Positions 18,848 through 28,566 of a stretch of DNA of 64,000 nucleotides are shown here, in pieces. Each line of letters opens with the position of its first letter. Position 1 is the stretch's first letter. The position numbers were made by a program, and so were the translations under genes. The notes beneath the pieces were generated by a model. The model did no database searches, was not told where the DNA came from, and was given only the letters and a program-made list of their open reading frames with translations. Source of the DNA: Pseudomonadota bacterium (GTDB lineage Bacteria > Pseudomonadota > Gammaproteobacteria > Burkholderiales > Burkholderiaceae_F); the NCBI GenBank assembly GCA_029778535.1, contig JAKOQB010000041.1, positions 184,538-248,537 on the forward strand, read 5' to 3'.

Positions 18848-19287
18848 CAAGGGACAATGAGACAAGGCAAGTCGCTCGGTTCACGAGGCAGGCGGTCCTG
18901 CCGCTGTCGGCAACGATGCTGCTGGCGTCGCTCGCTCAGGCTCAAGACTGGCCGGCGCTGAAGAAGGGGCGCTGGGACATCACGCGCGCGATGACCGCAG
19001 GTCCCGCCCCGTCGCAGACTTCGAGCTACAAGGAGTGCGCGGATCCGACACCGGACATGCGCAACACCTACAACGACTTTGCAAGGCGCTGCGAGACGTC
19101 GCCGGTGGCGCGCAGCGGCGGCACCTACCGTTACACGACGCTGTGCGCCAGTCCCGGCGGAAAGGTGAAGTCGAAGTACACGATCACGGTCGAAAGTGAT
19201 TCGGCGTACAAGATGCAGATCGATGTGGAACAGGGCGGGGTGAAGCTGCAAAGCCTGATCACGGCCCGCTATCTCGGCAGCTGCTGA
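18844..19287 (+). CDS. DUF3617-family exported protein (second paralogue)
   Basis: 147 residues from a GTG with GGAAGGAG 7 bases upstream. Signal peptide about 1-34 (ending SLAQAQ), then LKKGRWDITRAM, the DUF3617 opening, and conserved cysteines in YKECADP, ARRCETS, TTLCASP and the C-terminal GSC. It shares the closing pattern ITVESDSAYKM with VESDTAYRM of the copy at 16004-16444. Periplasmic, function unknown. The short gap to the next gene (45 bp) suggests an operon. Confidence 0.8.
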   Translation: MTRDNETRQVARFTRQAVLPLSATMLLASLAQAQDWPALKKGRWDITRAMTAGPAPSQTSSYKECADPTPDMRNTYNDFARRCETSPVARSGGTYRYTTLCASPGGKVKSKYTITVESDSAYKMQIDVEQGGVKLQSLITARYLGSC

Positions 19288-19332
19288 CGGCGGGGGCGCG
19301 CAATGAAGTTTTCGACGAAGGAGGTATGGGCG

Positions 19333-19806
19333 ATGAATGCGGACCTCGATGACCTCCGTGTCGGGTGCATCCGAGTTTGCCTGTGGGCGCTGCTGTCGAT
19401 GGGGGCCGGTAACGCGGCGGCTCAGGGCGGCGCGCCGAGGGCGTGCGAGCTGCTGACGGCGTCCGATGTGCAGGCCGTGCTGGGCGCAGGCTATTCGAAG
19501 ATGGAACCGCAGATGGGCAGCGAGATGTGCGCCTACCGCAAGCCGCCGTCGGCCATGGTCGTGATCATGGTGACGCCGGCGGCCGACGGCGCGGCCAGGA
19601 CGCTGCAGGGCCGGCGCGCCATGTTCAAGTCGAAGATCACGCCGGCGCCCGCAGTCGGCGCCGAGGCATTCTTCGCCACCGGAAGCAAGGGCACGGCGCT
19701 GCACTTCGGCAAGGGCAAGTGGGTTGCCCAGCTCGAAGCGAGCGTCGCCTCCGACGATCCGAAGCTCCTGCAGCAACTGGCGCAGAAGATGCTGTTGCAC
19801 AACTAG
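19333..19806 (+). CDS. Small exported protein with one DUF3558-like module
   Basis: 157 residues. The ATG at 19333 has AAGGAGG 8 bases upstream, better placed than the ATG at 19303. A signal peptide (about 1-31, ending AAAQG) is followed by RACELLTASDVQAVLG and EMCAYRKPP, the same cysteine module found twice in the lipoprotein at 14844-15983. It therefore forms with the preceding DUF3617 gene a mirrored copy of the gene pair at 14844-16444. Function unknown. Confidence 0.65.
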   Translation: MNADLDDLRVGCIRVCLWALLSMGAGNAAAQGGAPRACELLTASDVQAVLGAGYSKMEPQMGSEMCAYRKPPSAMVVIMVTPAADGAARTLQGRRAMFKSKITPAPAVGAEAFFATGSKGTALHFGKGKWVAQLEASVASDDPKLLQQLAQKMLLHN

Positions 19807-19886
19807 CGCGACCGGGACGCGGCCGTTGCGGATGCGCTGATTTCAGCGCAAGATCTTTCAGGGCCGCGCGGGGAGGGAGTATCGAT

Positions 19887-20621
19887 ATGGATCAGATCGA
19901 CACGACAGGCGTGGCGGGATCTCGCAGCGTCGATGCCGGCCGCGGCATCGGCTGGTGGAGCGACGCCTGGGCGCTGTTCACGAAGAGCAGCGGCGTGTGG
20001 ATCGTGCTGGCGCTGATCATGATCGTGATCTACATCGTGCTGCACTTCATTCCGTTTGTCGGCAGCATCGCCGGTTCGCTGATCCTGCCGCCGTTCACCG
20101 CCGGCTGGCTGCTGGCCGCGCGCAAGGTCGAAGGCGGCGGCACGGTCGAGGTCGGCGACCTGTTCGCCGGCTTCAAGGACAAGCTCACGCCGCTGCTGGT
20201 GCTCGGTGCGTTGCTGCTGGCGGCGGGCGTCGTGATCATGCTGATCGCCGGCGCGCTCGGCTTCGGCGCGGTGATGGGTATGTTCATGGGCGGCGCGCGG
20301 CACAGCGCCGGCGGCATGATGGCCGCGTTCGGCGCCGGCATGCTCGCGCTGCTGATCGCGCTCACGCTCGCGACGCTTCTGGCGATGGCGCTGTGGTTCG
20401 CGCCCGCGCTGGTCGTGTTCCGCGACGTCGCGCCGGTCGACGCGATGAAGCAGAGCTTCTCCGCCTGCCTGAAGAACATCATCCCGTTCCTGCTGTACGG
20501 CATCGTCTATCTGGTTGCCGCGATCGTGGCTTCGATCCCGTTCGTTCTCGGCTGGATCGTGCTGCTGCCGGTGCTGATGCTGACCGCGTACACCTCGTAC
20601 AAGGACGTGTTCGAAGGCTGA
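19887..20621 (+). CDS. BPSS1780-family membrane protein
   Basis: 244 residues with about five to six membrane spans (for example WIVLALIMIVIYIVLHFI near 38-55, LLVLGALLLAAGVVIMLI near 94-111, GIVYLVAAIVASIPFVLGW near 210-228). The opening VDAGRGIGWWSDAWALF and the segment ALVVFRDVAPVDAMKQSFSA are hallmarks of the BPSS1780 family, whose function is not known. A GGGAGGGAG ribosome site precedes the ATG. It has its own 80-bp upstream gap and need not belong to the exported-protein genes before it. Confidence 0.8.
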   Translation: MDQIDTTGVAGSRSVDAGRGIGWWSDAWALFTKSSGVWIVLALIMIVIYIVLHFIPFVGSIAGSLILPPFTAGWLLAARKVEGGGTVEVGDLFAGFKDKLTPLLVLGALLLAAGVVIMLIAGALGFGAVMGMFMGGARHSAGGMMAAFGAGMLALLIALTLATLLAMALWFAPALVVFRDVAPVDAMKQSFSACLKNIIPFLLYGIVYLVAAIVASIPFVLGWIVLLPVLMLTAYTSYKDVFEG

Positions 20622-20688
20622 GCCGCGGGCAGCGCCGCGAGGAGCGGATCGCGGATAATCCGCGCTTTCGCCAGCCGCAGCCCGCCGC

Positions 20689-22752
20689 ATGTCCGCCAGC
20701 ACCACGACCAGCGTCGCCGCGCCCGCGGCGGGCGCCTCGATCCTGCCGTACGCCGGCACGATCTTCCTTTCGGCGTTCCTGCTGTTCCTGGTGCAGCCGA
20801 TCATCGCCAGGCAGATCCTGCCGTGGTTCGGCGGCGCGGCCACCGTGTGGACCACGTGCCTGGTGTTCTTCCAGAGCGTGCTGCTGGCCGGCTACGCGTA
20901 TGCGGACTGGACCACGCGGCTCGGCGTGCGCCGGCAGACGTGGCTGCACATCGCGCTGCTCGCCGCCTCGCTCGCCACGCTGCCGATCCTGGCCAGCGAC
21001 GCGTGGAAGCCCGTCGGCAGCGAGGAGCCGATCGCGCGCATCCTGCTGCTGCTCGCGTTCACGATCGGGTTGCCGTATTTCCTGCTGTCGACCACCACGC
21101 CGCTCGCGCAGGCGTGGTACTGGCGCCGCTTCCGCAGCGCGGTGCCGTACCGCTTGTTCGCGCTGTCGAACTTCGCCTCGCTACTGGCGCTGCTCGGCTT
21201 TCCCGTGCTGTTTGAGCCGTGGTTCACCCTGCCGCAGCTCGGCTGGGGCTGGTCGCTGCTTTATGTTCTCTTCGTCGCCGTGTGCGCGGCGACCGGCTGG
21301 GCGTCGTTGCGCGCGTCGCTCGGCACGCCGCAGTCGCTGCACGCGGCGGATCGCTCGCTGCCCGCGCCCGCGCCGACGCTCGCCACGCAGCTCACGTGGC
21401 TCGCGCTCGCGGCGATGGGATCGGTGATGCTGCTCGCCGTCACCAATCACGTGACGCAGAACATCGCCAGCGTGCCGTTCATGTGGGTGGTGCCGCTGTC
21501 GCTGTACCTCGTCACGTTCATTCTCTGTTTCGATCATCCGCGCTGGTACGTGCGGCCGCTGTTCCTGGTCGGTGCGCTGGTGCTGGTGCCGGTGATGGCG
21601 TGGCAGATCCCGTCGCTGAATCTCAAGGTGGGCGTGGCGCTGTACTTCGGCGGCCTGTTCGTCTCCTGCATGGTCTGTCATGGCGAGCTGGCGCGGCTGA
21701 AGCCCGACCCGCGCTATCTGACGCGCTTCTACCTGATGCTGTCTGCGGGCGGCGCGCTCGGCGCGGTGCTGATCGCGATCGTCGCGCCGCTGGCGCTCGC
21801 CGGCTATTACGAGCTGAACATCGCGCTGGTCGTGCTGGCGCTGCTGATCGCGCTGCGGCTGCCGCGTGGCGCGCGCGCGCTCGGCGTGCTCGCGCTCGCG
21901 GTCACCGGCTACTTCGCCGTGAACGGCGCGCGCGAATACGCGCGCGACATGCGCGTGATCGAGCGCGACTTCTACGGCGTCGTGCGCACGCGCGACAAGC
22001 AGGTCGACGGCGTGCGCTATCGCGCGATGTATCACGGCGCGATCATCCACGGCGGCCAATTGCTCGGCGACCGATTCCGCAACACGCCCTCCGACTACTT
22101 CGGTCCCGGCTCCGGCTACGGCCGCCTGTTCGCGGCGCTGAACGACGTTCGGAAGGGGCCGCGCAAGGTCGGCATCATCGGCCTGGGCGCGGGCGTGGTC
22201 GCCGCGTACGGCCGCAAGGGCGACGAGATCACCTTCTACGAGATCAGCCCGACCGTGGTCGACATCGAGCGGCGCGAGTTCACCTTCCTGCGCGACACGC
22301 CGGCGAAGACGAGCGTCGTGCTCGGCGACGGGCGGCTGTCGCTCGAGCGCGAGCCGGCGCAGAAATACGACGTGCTCGGCATCGACGCGTTCTCCGGCGA
22401 CTCGATCCCGATGCACCTGCTGACGCGCGAGGCGATGGCGCTGTACGCGCGCCACCTCGCGTTCGATGGCGTGATCGTGTTCCAGGCCACCAACCGCTAT
22501 ATCGACATGATGCCGGTGGTGAAGCGGCTGGCCGCCGAGCAGCGGATGGAAGCGGTGCTCGTTTCCGACAGCCCCGAGTCGGCGACCGGCGCCGATTACT
22601 GGTTGAGTTCCACCGACCAGATCCTCGTGTCACGCGACCGCAAGCTGCTCGCGCACCCGCGCATCGCGGAGGCGGCGAAGGAAATCAAGGACCGGCCGGA
22701 GCTGCCGGCGTTCACCGATGCGCATCACAATCTGGTGCGGATACTGAAGTAG
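20689..22752 (+). CDS. Fused MFS-like / spermidine-synthase-like membrane protein
   Basis: 687 residues. The N-terminal ~400 residues form about 10-12 membrane spans (FLSAFLLFLVQPIIARQILP at 25-44). A soluble domain follows with a SAM-type nucleotide motif GLGAG at 498-502, an acidic strand end (ITFYEISP) and DAFSGDSIPMHLLT. This architecture is common in proteobacteria; the soluble half resembles polyamine aminopropyltransferases, but activity has rarely been shown. The acidic DAFSGD replaces the usual catalytic D-x-D surroundings, so substrate is uncertain. It stands alone, convergent with aceE. Confidence 0.85.
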   Translation: MSASTTTSVAAPAAGASILPYAGTIFLSAFLLFLVQPIIARQILPWFGGAATVWTTCLVFFQSVLLAGYAYADWTTRLGVRRQTWLHIALLAASLATLPILASDAWKPVGSEEPIARILLLLAFTIGLPYFLLSTTTPLAQAWYWRRFRSAVPYRLFALSNFASLLALLGFPVLFEPWFTLPQLGWGWSLLYVLFVAVCAATGWASLRASLGTPQSLHAADRSLPAPAPTLATQLTWLALAAMGSVMLLAVTNHVTQNIASVPFMWVVPLSLYLVTFILCFDHPRWYVRPLFLVGALVLVPVMAWQIPSLNLKVGVALYFGGLFVSCMVCHGELARLKPDPRYLTRFYLMLSAGGALGAVLIAIVAPLALAGYYELNIALVVLALLIALRLPRGARALGVLALAVTGYFAVNGAREYARDMRVIERDFYGVVRTRDKQVDGVRYRAMYHGAIIHGGQLLGDRFRNTPSDYFGPGSGYGRLFAALNDVRKGPRKVGIIGLGAGVVAAYGRKGDEITFYEISPTVVDIERREFTFLRDTPAKTSVVLGDGRLSLEREPAQKYDVLGIDAFSGDSIPMHLLTREAMALYARHLAFDGVIVFQATNRYIDMMPVVKRLAAEQRMEAVLVSDSPESATGADYWLSSTDQILVSRDRKLLAHPRIAEAAKEIKDRPELPAFTDAHHNLVRILK

Positions 22753-22775
22753 CCCGGCCGCCGACAGCGTCGCTT

Positions 22776-25541
22776 TCAGCGTGTCCAGGGCGGCGGTGAG
22801 TCGGCGCGCAGGCCATAGCGCTCGCTTGCTTGCACGGCCAGCGCCGGATCGATCGCCGCCAGCGCCGCCACCGCGATCGAATGGCGATCGACTTCGAAGA
22901 ACCGGCGCAGGTTCGCGCGCAAATCGCTGCGGCCGAAACCGTCGGTGCCAAGCGCGATCATGCGGTCGCGCACCCACGGGCGGATCAGGTCAGGCACCGC
23001 GCTCACGTAATCGCTGGCAGCGATGACCGGCGCGCCGCTGGCGGGCAGCTTCTGCTCGATCCATGCCGCTTCGCTCGCCCGGCCGAGGCGGCGCTGCCGC
23101 TCGATCGCCATCGCCTCGCGCCGCATCTCGGTGTAGCTGGTGACCGAATACACGTCGGCGTGAACGTTGAAATCGGCTTCGAGCAGCTCGGCGGCGGCCA
23201 GCGCTTCGCGCAGGATCGTGCCGGCGCCGAGCAGTCGCACGTGCGCCGCGCCGCGCGCTGACGCACGGATGCAGTACAGGCCGCGCAGGATGCCTTGGCG
23301 AGCCACACCGCCGGAGGCAACACGCCCCTCCCCCGCGGCGGGAGACGCGGGGGAGGGGTCAGGGGTGGGGGACTCGACCTGCGCGCTTTGCGCGGCCTGA
23401 GGCGCCCATGGCGCCGAAGGTTGCGCGTAGTTCTCGTTCATCACCGTCACGTAATAGAACACGTCCTCGTTCGCGCCGAGCATGCGGCGCATGCCGTCGT
23501 CGAGGATCACGGCCAGCTCGTACGCGAAGCACGGGTCGTAGGCGCGGCAGTTGGGGATCGTGCTGGCGACGAGGTGGCTCGCGCCGTCCTGGTGCTGCAG
23601 CCCTTCGCCGGCGAGCGTGGTGCGGCCGGCGGTGGCGCCGAGCAGGAAGCCGCGCGCGCGCGAATCGGCCGCGGCCCAGATCGCGTCGCCGACGCGCTGG
23701 AAGCCGAACATCGAGTAGTAGATGAAGAACGGCAGCATCGCGTGCCCGTGCGCGCTGTAGCTCGTCGCCGCGGCGACCCAACTGGCGATCGCGCCGGCCT
23801 CGGTGATGCCTTCCTCGAGGATCTGGCCGTTGCGCGCTTCCCGGTAGTAGCTGACCTGGTCGCGATCCTCCGGCTCGTACAGTTGCCCGAGCGGCGAATA
23901 GATGCCGATCTGGCGGAACAGATCGGCCATGCCGAAGGTGCGCGCCTCGTCGGCAATGATCGGCACGATGCGCGGACCCAGCTCCTTGTCCTTCAGCAGC
24001 GCGCCGATCATGCGCACCAACGCCATCGTCGTGCTCATCTCGCGGCCGGCGGCCTCGAGCGCGAACTTCGCGTAGCCGTCGAGCGGCGGCAACGCGACCG
24101 GCGCGGCGCTGCGCGCGCGCGCCGGCAGATAGCCGCCCAGCTTGGCGCGGCGCGCGTGCAGGTATTTCATTTCCGGACTGTCGGCCGTGGGACGCACGAA
24201 CTCGCACGCGTCGACCTGCGCGTCGGTCAACGGCAGCGCAAAGCGGTCGCGGAATTCGGCGAGCTGCTGGGTGTCGAGCTTCTTCTGCTGGTGCGTGGTC
24301 ATCCGGCCCTGGCCCGCGGAGCCCATGCCGTAGCCCTTCTTCGTCTTCGCGAGAATCACGGTCGGTTGGCCGCGATGGTTTGCGGCCGCGTGATACGCGG
24401 CGTGGATCTTCACCGGATCGTGGCCGCCGCGGCGCAGGCGGTCGATGTCGTCGTCGGACAGGTGCGCGACCAGCGCCTGCAGCTCCGGGTACTTGGCGAA
24501 GAAATGCTCGCGGTTGAAGCGGCCGTCGGTGGCGGAAAGCTGCTGGAACTCGCCGTCGACGGTCTCGTGGAACGCGCGCAGCAGCAGGCCGTGCTCGTCG
24601 CGCGCGAACAGCGGATCCCAGTCGCTGCCCCACAGCAGCTTGATCACGTTCCAGCCCGCGCCGGCGAACAGGCCTTCGAGCTCCTGGATGATCGAGCCGT
24701 TGCCGCGCACCGGCCCGTCGAGCCGCTGCAGGTTGCAGTTGACGACGAACACCAGGTTGTCGAGGCTCTCGCGCGCGGCGATCGATAGTCCGGCGAGCGA
24801 TTCCGGTTCGTCCATCTCGCCGTCGCCGACGAACGCCCATACCTTGCGCCCCTGCGTGTCGAGCAGGCCGCGGTGCGCCAGATAGCGCATGAAGCGCGCC
24901 TGGTAGATGGCGAACAGCGGACCCAGTCCCATCGACCCGGTCGGGAACTGCCAGAAGTCCGGCATCAGCCACGGATGCGGATACGAGCTCAGGCCCTTGC
25001 CGCCCGTTTCACGCCGATAGTTCGAAAGCTGCTCTTCAGTCAGCCGTCCCTCGAGGAACGCGCGCGCGTACACGCCGGGCGCCGAGTGCGGCTGGAAGTA
25101 GACGAGATCCCCGGTCGGCCCCGCCTTGAAGAAATGATTGAAGCCGACCTCGAACAGATCGGCCGCCGACGCGTAGCTCGCGATGTGGCCGCCCAGCTCG
25201 GCGCTGGCGCGGTTGGCGCGCACCACCATCGCCAGCGCGTTCCAGCGCACCAGCGCGGACAGGCGCGCCTCGATCTCGAGGTTGCCGGGAAACGGCGCCT
25301 GCTGCGCGAGCGAGATCGTGTTGATGTACGGCGTGTTGGCCACCGTCGGCAATTGCACGCGGCGGCGGCGCGCGTGCTGCACCAGCTTCTGCAGGATGAA
25401 GGTCGCGCGCTGCGGGCCGACGTCGTGGATGATCGCGTCGAGCGCGTCGAGCCACTCCTGCGTCTCCTGCGGATCGGCGTCGGCTTCGGGCAGACGCCAC
25501 GAGGCGATCGTGGCGAGCTTGGCAAGGTCATCGCGGTTCAT
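22776..25541 (-). CDS. aceE: Pyruvate dehydrogenase E1 component, homodimeric type
   Basis: 921 residues; E. coli AceE is 887. It decarboxylates pyruvate with thiamine diphosphate and reductively acetylates the E2 lipoyl groups. The TPP motif is seen as GDGEMDEPESLAGLSIAARE and further as VVNCNLQRLDGPVRGNG; the C-terminal transketolase-like part has EGLQHQDGASHL. Between MNENYAQPSAPW and RQGILRGLY it carries about 35 extra residues where relatives are continuous, and these residues are encoded by a dispersed palindromic repeat (23325-23371) read in frame. The insertion is on the surface side of the last domains, so activity may persist. E2 and E3 genes are not adjacent. Confidence 0.94.
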   Translation of the reverse strand: MNRDDLAKLATIASWRLPEADADPQETQEWLDALDAIIHDVGPQRATFILQKLVQHARRRRVQLPTVANTPYINTISLAQQAPFPGNLEIEARLSALVRWNALAMVVRANRASAELGGHIASYASAADLFEVGFNHFFKAGPTGDLVYFQPHSAPGVYARAFLEGRLTEEQLSNYRRETGGKGLSSYPHPWLMPDFWQFPTGSMGLGPLFAIYQARFMRYLAHRGLLDTQGRKVWAFVGDGEMDEPESLAGLSIAARESLDNLVFVVNCNLQRLDGPVRGNGSIIQELEGLFAGAGWNVIKLLWGSDWDPLFARDEHGLLLRAFHETVDGEFQQLSATDGRFNREHFFAKYPELQALVAHLSDDDIDRLRRGGHDPVKIHAAYHAAANHRGQPTVILAKTKKGYGMGSAGQGRMTTHQQKKLDTQQLAEFRDRFALPLTDAQVDACEFVRPTADSPEMKYLHARRAKLGGYLPARARSAAPVALPPLDGYAKFALEAAGREMSTTMALVRMIGALLKDKELGPRIVPIIADEARTFGMADLFRQIGIYSPLGQLYEPEDRDQVSYYREARNGQILEEGITEAGAIASWVAAATSYSAHGHAMLPFFIYYSMFGFQRVGDAIWAAADSRARGFLLGATAGRTTLAGEGLQHQDGASHLVASTIPNCRAYDPCFAYELAVILDDGMRRMLGANEDVFYYVTVMNENYAQPSAPWAPQAAQSAQVESPTPDPSPASPAAGEGRVASGGVARQGILRGLYCIRASARGAAHVRLLGAGTILREALAAAELLEADFNVHADVYSVTSYTEMRREAMAIERQRRLGRASEAAWIEQKLPASGAPVIAASDYVSAVPDLIRPWVRDRMIALGTDGFGRSDLRANLRRFFEVDRHSIAVAALAAIDPALAVQASERYGLRADSPPPWTR
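23325..23371. repeat. REP-like palindromic repeat inside aceE
   Basis: CCCCTCCCCCGCG and its complement CGCGGGGGAGGGG flank a short loop, followed by TCAGGGGTGGGGG. On the coding strand it translates to TPDPSPASPAAGEG, a peptide typical of this dispersed repeat type when it is read through. Its relative at 61449-61488 is intergenic. It sits in frame within aceE and breaks no reading frame. Confidence 0.75.
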
Positions 25542-25589
25542 GGCGTCGCCGCTGCCGCGGAGGGCGCAGCAGTCTGTCTCCTGCGGCGA

Positions 25590-26831
25590 TTATCTCCCCG
25601 CCGCGGCGACGGCCGCGACGCGCTGCGGCCGCACGGCGGCGTCGAGCGCCTGCGCGATGTCCGCCATCAGGTCGTCCGTGTCTTCGAGTCCGGCCGACAC
25701 GCGCACCAGTCCGTCGCCGATGCCGTGTGCGCGGCGCTGCTCCGCGGTGTAAGTGGAGTGCGTCATGCTCGCGGGGTGCTGTGCCAGCGACTCGGCGTCG
25801 CCCAGGCTCACCGCGCGCGTAACCAGTCGCAGCGCATCCATGAAGCGCCTGCCGGCCTCGAATCCGCCCTTCAGTTCGAACGCGATCATTCCGCCGGGCA
25901 GCCGCATCTGCCGGCGCGCCAGCTCGTATCGGGAAAACGAACGCAGACCCGGGTAGTGCACGACCGCGGCGGCCGGGTGCGCCTCGATCAACTCGGCGAG
26001 CGCCTGCGCGTTGTCGCAATGCCGCTGCATGCGCAGCGCGAGCGTCTTCAGCCCGCGCAGCACCAGGTACGCGTCCTGCGGCGACAGCACGGCACCGGTC
26101 ATGTCCTTCAGCCCCTGCATGCGTACGCGCTGCGCGACTTCGGCGTCGCGAAACACGGCCGCGCCCGCGGTCAGGTCGCCGTGGCCGCCGAGGTACTTGG
26201 TCGCCGAGTGCAGCGCGATGTCGGCGCCGAGCACCAGCGGCTGCTGCAGGTACGGGCTGCAATAGGTGTTGTCGACCGCCACCGGCACACCGCGCGCATG
26301 CGCCGCCGCGGCGACCGCCGCGATATCGACCAGCCGCATGTTCGGATTGGCCGGCGATTCGAAGTACACCAGCTTCGTCGCCGGCCCGATTGCGCGCGCG
26401 ACGTTGGCGGCGTCGGTCATGTCGACGTGCGTGACGCGCACGCCGAAGCGCGCGATGCCATGGTGCAGGAACGCGAAGGTGCAGCCATAAAGCGTGGTGT
26501 CGACCAGCACCTCGTCGCCCGGTGCGAGCAACGTCCACAGCGTCGCGGTGATCGCGCCCATGCCCGAGCCGAACACCACCGCGGCTGCGCCGCCTTCGAG
26601 CGCGGCGAGCCGCGCCTCGAGCAGCGCCAGCGTCGGGTTGGCGATGCGCGTGTACACGTAGCCGGCCTGCTCGCCGCTGAAGCAGCGCATGCCGTAATCC
26701 GTGTCCGGGAACGCGAAGGTCGCCGACAGATGAACCGGCGGCACCAGCGCGCCGTGGTGGTCGAGCGGGTCGTAGCCGTGATGGATGGCGCGGGTGGCGA
26801 AGCCGTGGCGGGGCGGGTCGAGGTGCGGCAT
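25590..26831 (-). CDS. megL: Methionine gamma-lyase
   Basis: 413 residues, Cys/Met-metabolism PLP family. The PLP lysine is K212 in [12 protein letters not shown]. The substrate tyrosine and the cysteine diagnostic for methionine gamma-lyases are both present in [11 protein letters not shown] (Y115, C117); cystathionine lyases lack that cysteine. It splits methionine to methanethiol, ammonia and 2-oxobutyrate, in the cytosol. The ATG at 26831 with GGGAG 8 bases upstream was chosen over longer starts. A divergent Lrp-type regulator begins 81 bp away, the usual arrangement for its control. 2-Oxobutyrate can feed pyruvate dehydrogenase, encoded next door. Confidence 0.88.
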   Translation of the reverse strand: MPHLDPPRHGFATRAIHHGYDPLDHHGALVPPVHLSATFAFPDTDYGMRCFSGEQAGYVYTRIANPTLALLEARLAALEGGAAAVVFGSGMGAITATLWTLLAPGDEVLVDTTLYGCTFAFLHHGIARFGVRVTHVDMTDAANVARAIGPATKLVYFESPANPNMRLVDIAAVAAAAHARGVPVAVDNTYCSPYLQQPLVLGADIALHSATKYLGGHGDLTAGAAVFRDAEVAQRVRMQGLKDMTGAVLSPQDAYLVLRGLKTLALRMQRHCDNAQALAELIEAHPAAAVVHYPGLRSFSRYELARRQMRLPGGMIAFELKGGFEAGRRFMDALRLVTRAVSLGDAESLAQHPASMTHSTYTAEQRRAHGIGDGLVRVSAGLEDTDDLMADIAQALDAAVRPQRVAAVAAAGR

Positions 26832-26912
26832 GGCGGTCTCCCTGGGGCAATGCGGGCATGTTAGGAGCGCGATCGCGGATAGACTGTGCATTTCCTGCCC
26901 TGGAGATCGAGG

Positions 26913-27431
26913 ATGGCGCAAAGAAATCTCGGAAGACGAGCAAAGTACGAAAAACCATTACCGGAATTTCCGCTGGACGGCACCGACCGCGCGATCCTCG
27001 CGCTGCTGCAGACCGACGCGCGGCTGTCGGCCACGCAGATCGCCGAGCGCGTGGCGCTGTCGACCTCGCCCGCCTGGAGGCGCATCAAGCGGCTCGAACA
27101 GACGGGCTTAATCCGCGGCTATCGCGCCGTGCTCGACGAGCGCCGGCTCGGCTACGGCGTGACCGCGTTCGTCAGCGTGATGCTCGAACGGCACACGCCG
27201 GCGGCCGGCCGCGCGTTCGAGGAAGCGGTGCGCGCGATCCCGCAGATCCTCGCCTGCCACAACGTGTCGGGGCGCTATGACTTCCTGCTGCACATCGTCG
27301 CCGCGGATCTCGAGGCGTTCGGCCGCTTTGCGCGCGACACGGTCCGCGCGCTGCCGGGCGTGAAGGAGATGTACTCGAGCTTCTCGCTGAAGGAGGTCAA
27401 GGGCGAAAGCGGCATGCTGCTGCCGGTGTAG
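26913..27431 (+). CDS. Lrp/AsnC-family transcriptional regulator
   Basis: 172 residues. The helix-turn-helix is at about 28-75 ([33 protein letters not shown]), then an RAM/ligand-binding domain ([40 protein letters not shown]). Such proteins sense amino acids. Divergent from methionine gamma-lyase, it probably regulates that gene in response to methionine or another amino acid, as MdeR does in Pseudomonas (inference). A 27-residue basic N-terminal extension precedes the domain. ATG at 26913 has GGAG 7 bases upstream. Confidence 0.9.
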   Translation: MAQRNLGRRAKYEKPLPEFPLDGTDRAILALLQTDARLSATQIAERVALSTSPAWRRIKRLEQTGLIRGYRAVLDERRLGYGVTAFVSVMLERHTPAAGRAFEEAVRAIPQILACHNVSGRYDFLLHIVAADLEAFGRFARDTVRALPGVKEMYSSFSLKEVKGESGMLLPV

Positions 27432-27437
27432 CCGGCG

Positions 27438-28532
27438 TCAGCGCGTGTGCTGCGGCTCCTCGTCGATCCACGCCGTCAGCAGCTTGTACGTGACCGCGAG
27501 CACGACCGGCCCGAGAAACAGGCCCACCAGCCCGAACGCGAGCAGGCCGCCGATCACGCCGGCGAAGATCAGCAGCAGCGGCAGCTTCGCGCCGCGCTGG
27601 ATCAGCCAAGGCCGCAGCACGTTGTCCATGCTTGCCACGACGACCGACCACACGACGAGGAACACGCCCCAGCCGGTCGCGTCCTGCCAGAACGCCCACG
27701 CGGCCGCGGGCAGCAGGATCGGCAGCGCGCCGATCTGCGCCAGGCACAGCATGAAGGCGATCGCGGTCAGCAGCCCCGCGAGCGGCACGCCGCTCGCCGC
27801 GAGTCCCACGCCGGCGAGCGCGGTCTGCACCAGCGCCGTGCCGACCACGCCGATGGCCACGCCGCGGATCGCCTGGCCCGCGAGCGTGATCACCTGGTCG
27901 CCGCGCGCGCCCGCGAGCCGGTGCGCGAAGCGAACCGCGAGCGTCGCCGCCGATTCGCCGCTCGCGTACATGACCACGGCGATCGCGATCGTCAGCACGA
28001 ACTGCACCGCGGTCAGCCCGACGTTGCCGGCCAGCCCGGCGAACCACTTGACCAGCGCGCCCAGGTGCGGCGCGAGCCGGGCCACGATGCCGTCCGATCC
28101 GCCGGCGGCCAGATCGCGCCATGCCTGCGCCAGCGGCGCGCCCGCGAGTGGAATCCGCTCGACCCACGGCGGCGGCAGCGGCAGCCCGCGCTCGGCCACC
28201 AGCTTGACGCCCGCGACCAGCCGATCGGCGTTGTCGACGATGGTGGCGATCGCGAGGAACAGCGGAATCGCGAACACCAGCAGCAGCAGCAGCGTCATCG
28301 CGACGATCGCGATCCAGCGCCGCCGGCCTACGCGGGCCTCGACGAGGCGCATCAACGGCCACGTGGCCACGACGATCATCGCCGCCCACAGGATCGCCGG
28401 CAGGAAGGGGCGCAGCACCCAGAACGTGGCCGCGGCCAGCAGCGCGACCGCCGCGGCGACAAGCAGCGGCCGCATGAAGTCGCGCGGCGGCTGCGATTCG
28501 CGCGGCGGCGTTCGGGGCTCGCGATTCTGCAT
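27438..28532 (-). CDS. AI-2E family transporter (PerM/YdiK type)
   Basis: 364 residues with eight or so membrane spans: paired helices near 22-60 ([20 protein letters not shown]), one near 75-95, and the family's C-terminal set from about 215 ([40 protein letters not shown]). GLFLGP is a family signature. Members export autoinducer-2 or act as cation antiporters; the substrate cannot be told here. It is convergent with the Lrp gene (6-bp gap) and divergent from pyrC (34-bp gap). Confidence 0.85.
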   Translation of the reverse strand: MQNREPRTPPRESQPPRDFMRPLLVAAAVALLAAATFWVLRPFLPAILWAAMIVVATWPLMRLVEARVGRRRWIAIVAMTLLLLLVFAIPLFLAIATIVDNADRLVAGVKLVAERGLPLPPPWVERIPLAGAPLAQAWRDLAAGGSDGIVARLAPHLGALVKWFAGLAGNVGLTAVQFVLTIAIAVVMYASGESAATLAVRFAHRLAGARGDQVITLAGQAIRGVAIGVVGTALVQTALAGVGLAASGVPLAGLLTAIAFMLCLAQIGALPILLPAAAWAFWQDATGWGVFLVVWSVVVASMDNVLRPWLIQRGAKLPLLLIFAGVIGGLLAFGLVGLFLGPVVLAVTYKLLTAWIDEEPQHTR

Positions 28533-28566
28533 GCCGCCATGTTACGTGGGCGGTGATAATCGCGGC

